The translations under genes and the position numbers were made by a program. A DNA stretch of 64,000 bases, from assembly GCA_965246945.1 (NCBI GenBank), contig CBDFFW010000001.1, positions 1-64,000 of the forward strand, in the 5' to 3' direction. This DNA comes from CBDFFW01 sp965246945. Its GTDB lineage: Bacteria; Pseudomonadota; Alphaproteobacteria; UBA11073. This document shows, piece after piece, positions 60,793 through 64,000 of the stretch (positions are counted from its first letter, which is position 1; every line of letters begins with the position of its first letter). Below the pieces are notes generated by a model, which was not told the DNA's origin, made no database searches, and saw only the letters and a program-made list of their open reading frames with translations.

Positions 60793-60966
60793 GGCATCTG
60801 CGGCGAACATGGCGGCGACCCGGCCTCCATCGCCTTCTGCGAAACGGTCGGCCTCGACTACGTCTCCTGCTCCCCCTACCGCGTCCCGGTCGCCCGATTA
60901 GCCGCAGCCCAAGCCGCCCTCACCAGCCATGCGGAACTGGCATTGGCCAAGAAGCAGGCTGCTTAA
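60793..60966 (+). pseudogene. Duplicated 3' fragment of ppdK (copy B)
   Basis: 58 codons identical in protein sequence to the C-terminus of PpdK, starting GICGEHGGDPASIAFCETVG, with the same stop. It has no promoter or ribosome site of its own, though a chance ATG at 60784 precedes it. It is the second member of the direct repeat with 59710-59883. All seven nucleotide differences are synonymous, so copy B diverged while part of a selected, full-length gene. TTAATGTG occurs at 60781-60788 and again at 60980-60987 on either side of it. Confidence 0.93.
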
Positions 60967-61041
60967 TATTTGAATAATTTTAATGTGCTATTGGTAATAA
61001 ATTGTTAAGGATAACATGTTATTTTTGACTGAGGAGATATT

Positions 61042-61584
61042 ATGAGTGAGCCTAAATTACCGGAAAATTTTAAAGAAGCTTGGTCTGAATTTAAACGGGA
61101 AGCAGCTGCTTCACCAGCAGGCAAAGCTTATAAATTTAATCGGGATATGCAGAACGCTCAATGGGAACAAATTAAAAGCACTTGGCGCAATAGCTATGTA
61201 GGCCAAATGCAACAGGCAGATGCACAAATGCGTGCAAAGGCATGGGCAGATTTGAAGAAATCTTGGCATCAGAGTTTATTTGGTCAAATGCAAGATGCTC
61301 AACAAAAGTATGCTAAAGACGCATTTAATACAATTACCTCTCCAGCAAAAACAACGTTCCAAGGTATCGTAAAGGTTTTCAAACCAATTTCAGATAATAT
61401 TAAAGAGACAAATGATATGAATAGTAGGTTAATTCAAAAATTAATCTTTTTAGGTCCACATTTAATGAATAAAATGTTTGAGCAACCAAAAGGGCGCTTA
61501 AATAATGAGGCTACTCAACCCGTTATAAAGCCAACATTATCCCCACAGACCACTATGCTTAAACCCCTAACATTTAATAAATGA
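61042..61584 (+). CDS. Hypothetical AT-rich helical protein
   Basis: 180 residues with a strong Shine-Dalgarno (GAGGAG) before ATG 61042. The protein is rich in Lys, Gln, Trp and Met and almost wholly helical in appearance. Two similar Trp-containing stretches are visible: WEQIKSTWRNSYVGQMQQAD and WADLKKSWHQSLFGQMQDAQ, an internal repeat of about 30-35 residues. The C-terminal part is Pro/Thr-rich. I do not recognise a family. It lies right after the duplicated ppdK end and shares the AT-rich composition of the cargo gene, so it may belong to the same acquired segment. Confidence 0.65.
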   Translation: MSEPKLPENFKEAWSEFKREAAASPAGKAYKFNRDMQNAQWEQIKSTWRNSYVGQMQQADAQMRAKAWADLKKSWHQSLFGQMQDAQQKYAKDAFNTITSPAKTTFQGIVKVFKPISDNIKETNDMNSRLIQKLIFLGPHLMNKMFEQPKGRLNNEATQPVIKPTLSPQTTMLKPLTFNK

Positions 61585-61620
61585 TTGGTGTGGCCACACG
61601 TTGGTATCGTACTTGCTAGC

Positions 61621-61645
61621 GTCATCCCAGCGCAAGCTGGGATCT
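61621..61645. repeat. REP-like palindrome
   Basis: ATCCCAGC (61624-61631), GCAA, GCTGGGAT (61636-61643) form a tight hairpin preceded by GTC. It is of the GTCATCCCAGC type common in alphaproteobacterial intergenic regions and differs in sequence from the two longer repeats at 61794 and 62142. It lies upstream of the truncated GIY-YIG fragment. Confidence 0.75.
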
Positions 61646-61687
61646 AGGCTGGCTTGGCAGCAGGCGAAATGGTGGTAATATCGCTGC

Positions 61688-61828
61688 GTGTCCGAACAAG
61701 GCGGTTATGTTTATTTATTGAGCAATAAATGCTGCGGGACTTTGTATTGTGGGGTGACTGCAAATTTGCTGCAGCGGGTTTATCAGCACCTCTCTGTCAT
61801 CCCGGGCTTGTCCCGGGATCCGTGGTGA
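61688..61828 (+). pseudogene. Truncated GIY-YIG nuclease fragment
   Basis: From GTG 61688 the frame reads VSEQGGYVYLLSNKCCGTLY, then CGVTANLLQRVYQH, the N-terminal third of a GIY-YIG domain (YVYLL...GTLYCGVT). After His at about 61789 the frame enters the REP repeat at 61794 and stops at TGA 61826-61828. The remaining two thirds of the domain are absent. It lies in opposite orientation to the intact GIY-YIG gene beside it, to which it is clearly related. Confidence 0.75.
61794..61824. repeat. 31-base repeat, left copy flanking the GIY-YIG gene
   Basis: A 31-base sequence containing the self-complementary core TCCCGGGCTTGTCCCGGGA. Its exact reverse complement occurs at 62142-62172, so the two form perfect terminal inverted repeats around the GIY-YIG gene. 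The left copy supplies the stop codon and last residues of the intact gene and also interrupts the truncated fragment on the other strand. Confidence 0.95.
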
Positions 61829-62123
61829 TTACAAGTTGAACAGTATTAATAGGTAACAAGTCATCCCAATGCGGATTATCGCGTTCGATTAAATTATATT
61901 TCCATTCACGTGAGTACCGCTTCAATTGTTTTTCGCGCATGATGGCGAATTCAATTTGTTCAAAACATTCATAATAAACCAGTTTATCGATACCATATTT
62001 TTTGGTGAAGCCTTTGACCAAGCCTTGTTTATGTTCACTGACGCGGCGTTCAAGATCATTGGTCACGCCAGTATATAGAGTGCCTTGTCGCCGGTTGCAG
62101 AGTAGGTACACATAATAAACCAT
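61797..62123 (-). CDS. GIY-YIG nuclease domain protein
   Basis: 108 residues from ATG 62123 (a GTG at 62144, inside the repeat, would add seven). A single GIY-YIG domain of the UPF0213/YhbQ group: YYVYLLCNRRQGTLYTGVTN supplies the GIY-type and YIG-type strands (here YVY and YTG), DLERRVSEHKQGLVKGFTKK has the catalytic Arg, and AIMREKQLKRYSREWKYNLI has the metal-binding Glu. The last residues (DPGTSPG) and the stop are encoded by the left 31-base repeat. Such genes are widespread single-domain nucleases of unclear role, and the flanking repeats suggest mobility. Confidence 0.88.
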   Translation of the reverse strand: MVYYVYLLCNRRQGTLYTGVTNDLERRVSEHKQGLVKGFTKKYGIDKLVYYECFEQIEFAIMREKQLKRYSREWKYNLIERDNPHWDDLLPINTVQLVITTDPGTSPG

Positions 62124-62141
62124 GATCAACTTTATGGCAGA

Positions 62142-62172
62142 CACGGATCCCGGGACAAGCCCGGGATGACAG
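62142..62172. repeat. 31-base repeat, right copy flanking the GIY-YIG gene
   Basis: The exact reverse complement of 61794-61824. It lies upstream of the GIY-YIG start codon and 47 bases before rph. Each copy can fold on itself (CCCGGG-containing arms), so it is a REP/MITE-like unit rather than a simple border. Confidence 0.95.
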
Positions 62173-62218
62173 TGGGGTTAAGCTTGTAAATTCTTTGGCA
62201 ATACAGGCATAAAAATCC

Positions 62219-62941
62219 ATGAGACTAGATAAACGCGCATCCAATCAGCTGCGCCAGGTAGAAATTATTCCAAATTTTTTGCAGCATGCGGAGGGGTCTT
62301 GCCTGATTAAATTTGGCAATACGCATGTGTTATGCGCGGCGAGTGTGGATGATAAAACGCCGCCGTGGCTGAAAGGCAGCGGCAAGGGCTGGGTGACGGC
62401 GGAATACGGCATGCTGCCGCGTTCGACCAATGAACGCATGGAGCGCGAGGCGGCCAAAGGCAAACAATCCGGCCGCACCCAGGAAATTCAGCGCCTGATT
62501 GGCCGCGCTTTACGCGCCGTGGTGGATATGCGGCAGCTTGGCGAGCGCCAGATTAAAATTGATTGCGATGTGATCCAGGCCGATGGCGGCACGCGCACCG
62601 CGGCCATTACCGGCGGGTATATCGCGCTGCACCAGGCCTGTTTGTGGATGAAGCAACAAGGCATTATCAAAGCCTGGCCGCTGCGCGAGGGCGTCGCCGC
62701 CATTTCTTGCGGCATTATCGCCAGCGAAGCGATGCTCGATTTATGTTATGAGGAAGACAGCGCGGCGGAGGTTGATGCCAATTTTGTGCTAACCGCCAGC
62801 GGGCAACTGGTGGAAATTCAAGCGACCGGCGAGGCCAATACCTTTACGCCCGCACAGTTTCAACAAATGTTAATTCTCGCCCAAACCGGCTGTGCACAGC
62901 TTGCCATTCAGCAGCAGCAAGCTTTGGCCTTAATTACCTAA
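62219..62941 (+). CDS. rph: Ribonuclease PH
   Basis: A 240-residue phosphorolytic exoribonuclease that trims tRNA 3' ends. The start MRLDKRASNQLRQVEIIPNF, the block FGNTHVLCAASVDDKTPPWL, the conserved RSTNERMEREAAKGKQSGRT and EIQRLIGRALRAVVDM, and the catalytic IDCDVIQADGGTRTAAITG are all present. Length is normal. The REP-flanked GIY-YIG unit sits just upstream, so its promoter may be inside or beyond that unit. Confidence 0.98.
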   Translation: MRLDKRASNQLRQVEIIPNFLQHAEGSCLIKFGNTHVLCAASVDDKTPPWLKGSGKGWVTAEYGMLPRSTNERMEREAAKGKQSGRTQEIQRLIGRALRAVVDMRQLGERQIKIDCDVIQADGGTRTAAITGGYIALHQACLWMKQQGIIKAWPLREGVAAISCGIIASEAMLDLCYEEDSAAEVDANFVLTASGQLVEIQATGEANTFTPAQFQQMLILAQTGCAQLAIQQQQALALIT

Positions 62942-63021
62942 GGCTGACCGCCGTTTCACCAAGCGGATAATCGGCGGATAATAAAAAAGGGATTAGCCAA
63001 AGCCAACTCCTTATAAGCAAC

Positions 63022-64000
63022 TTAATTTGTGGGAACTGGTGCCGCCCGGCTTGTGCGAGCATTCCTGTTATTGTTATCATAAATATTTTGATTGCCAGTA
63101 CCGGTTGGCAAAGGGATTTCAGCAGCTGATGTGTTGAAAGTGGTATTATCATTGCTTATCACTGCAGTAGCAGTAGCAGTAGCAGTAGTCGCACTTGGTA
63201 AAGCATCAGTAGATGTGGTTGGGGGCAAAGCTAATATAGTTCTTGGCGCTACTAGCAAGGTCGCCGCTGTGCGAGGGGGTGACATAGTAATAGATGGGGT
63301 TTCTGGGACAAAGAAGTTGGACCGCACTGCCTTAATGGCATAAAATTGCAGTCCTTTAACAGATCCCAATTTTTGTACCGGAGGTGATTTTTTTAATCTA
63401 GCCATAAATTTTGTGCTGATCGACATACCGGCAGACATATCCAAAGGCAATACTGGCAAACGTGGTAACCGTAATAATGTAATTGGCGGCGCGCTTGAAA
63501 ATGTAGCAGTTGGCATAATATTCTTTGGATCGAGACGGCTCTGGCGCAAAAGAGAGCCAGTCCCCTCGGGACTCATACCCGCAACTGGTCTTTTTCCTGG
63601 ACCAGAATTTGGAACAGCAGTTACAAAAAAATCTGTATTTTGAGCTATGGTAGCTAGCAGCCGTTGGGCATGTTCCGCTTTTGCCAATAACCTCTCGTTT
63701 TGGGTTACACTTAAATTATTCTTAGCCTGGCTTAAATAATATGCAACCGTAACAAACATGTTGCACCAAGCTTTGGTGGAATGCGGAACACTCTCAACTG
63801 CAGCAGCTATTTGGGCATCTGTCTGTGGTGGGTTTGCGTTCAAATCAACCACGCCATTACCAATGCCAAACAAATAAACCATTTCCGACCAAATTCTTTT
63901 ACCATCTTTCGCATCCGGTTGGTTAATCACTGCATCTAATAATTTGTCGACACTGGCTAATTTTCCTGCACTTGGCGGCGAAATATCATCTGGATTCACA
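63022..64000 (-). CDS. Low-complexity hypothetical protein, truncated at the right edge
   Basis: At least 325 residues; a GTG at 63999 could be the start, but the frame may continue beyond the window. The N-terminal half is helical, with STKAWCNMFVTVAYYLSQAK and ERLLAKAEHAQRLLATIAQN. The C-terminal half is Pro/Thr/Ala/Ser-rich, with a (Thr-Ala)n run encoded by a hexanucleotide repeat and an Asn-rich end (IYDNNNRNART). No signal peptide or known domain is visible in the part present. It could be a secreted or surface protein; that is a guess from composition. Confidence 0.55.
   Translation of the reverse strand, partial: VNPDDISPPSAGKLASVDKLLDAVINQPDAKDGKRIWSEMVYLFGIGNGVVDLNANPPQTDAQIAAAVESVPHSTKAWCNMFVTVAYYLSQAKNNLSVTQNERLLAKAEHAQRLLATIAQNTDFFVTAVPNSGPGKRPVAGMSPEGTGSLLRQSRLDPKNIMPTATFSSAPPITLLRLPRLPVLPLDMSAGMSISTKFMARLKKSPPVQKLGSVKGLQFYAIKAVRSNFFVPETPSITMSPPRTAATLLVAPRTILALPPTTSTDALPSATTATATATAVISNDNTTFNTSAAEIPLPTGTGNQNIYDNNNRNARTSRAAPVPTN
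63164..63187. repeat. Hexanucleotide tandem repeat inside a coding region
   Basis: Four exact copies of GCAGTA (63164-63187). On the minus strand they encode alternating Thr and Ala within the low-complexity protein. The unit is a multiple of three, so changes in copy number would alter length without breaking the frame. Confidence 0.9.

Noticed and set aside
62946..62975. CCGCCG/CGGCGG inverted repeat after rph
   Set aside because: The stem is six bases with an 18-base loop and no T-tract, too weak to call a terminator.
1..64000. tRNA, rRNA and CRISPR arrays
   Set aside because: GTTCGA-type T-loop matches all fall inside conserved protein genes, no rRNA stretch is present and no regularly spaced repeats were found.

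Overview
The window reads as a slice of an alphaproteobacterial chromosome of middling GC, densely packed and mostly housekeeping. The lineage signals are a CcrM-type adenine methyltransferase, an NtrY/NtrX pair, a fused IspD-IspF, a Cox11-type CtaG preceded by a small CoxF-like membrane peptide, a HisN-type histidinol phosphatase, a phasin, an alphaproteobacterial SH3 protein and a DUF4175/TIGR02302 protein. Flavin-dependent ThyX, HldE and KdsB indicate a Gram-negative envelope with LPS inner-core synthesis. I found no rRNA, tRNA, CRISPR array or transposase gene.

Layout. 1-7.8 kb: an SH3 protein, enoyl-CoA hydratase, a winged-helix regulator, RpoH, a secreted HExxH protein, DapE and a degenerate EAL protein. 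7.9-14.6 kb: HldE, two unknown genes, then the tightly overlapped argC-hisN-bioF run and ispDF. 14.6-24.6 kb: ntrY-ntrX, two tandem HAD phosphatases, GNAT-hisA-smr, infC with a clear terminator, a Nudix hydrolase, a PQ-loop-like membrane protein and mnmE. 24.6-26.3 kb: two type IV pilin-like genes flanking a decayed third. 26.3-33.6 kb: purB, kdsB, a short folE, an oligopeptide-binding protein, an AsmA protein and ctaG with its small partner. 33.6-48 kb: phasin with tandem promoters, a prolyl aminopeptidase, mutS, ccrM/znuB, parC-panD-DUF4175, a ferritin-like protein overlapping bioA, and gltA. 48.3-56.2 kb: thyX, coaX/birA, a broken Imm8-like immunity gene, recA, bioB, pheA and nadA.

56.2-64 kb is the accessory part. 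It holds dinD, ppdK, and an unknown AT-rich gene lying between ppdK and a second copy of the ppdK 3' end. It continues with another AT-rich orphan, a cluster of palindromic REP-like repeats bracketing a GIY-YIG nuclease gene, rph, and a low-complexity protein running to the right edge.

Functional links. Biotin genes (bioF, bioA, bioB, birA) are scattered, with no bioD, bioC or bioH in view; the di-iron ferritin-like gene is coupled to bioA. panD and coaX belong to pantothenate/CoA synthesis, nadA to NAD, dapE/argC/hisA/hisN/pheA to amino acids, and ispDF to isoprenoids. The most unusual points are the duplicated ppdK 3' end around a cargo gene, the GIY-YIG gene bounded by perfect inverted repeats next to a truncated paralogue, the nonsense-interrupted Imm8 gene, an NtrX that has lost its sigma-54 contact loop and Walker B acid, and the decayed pilin.
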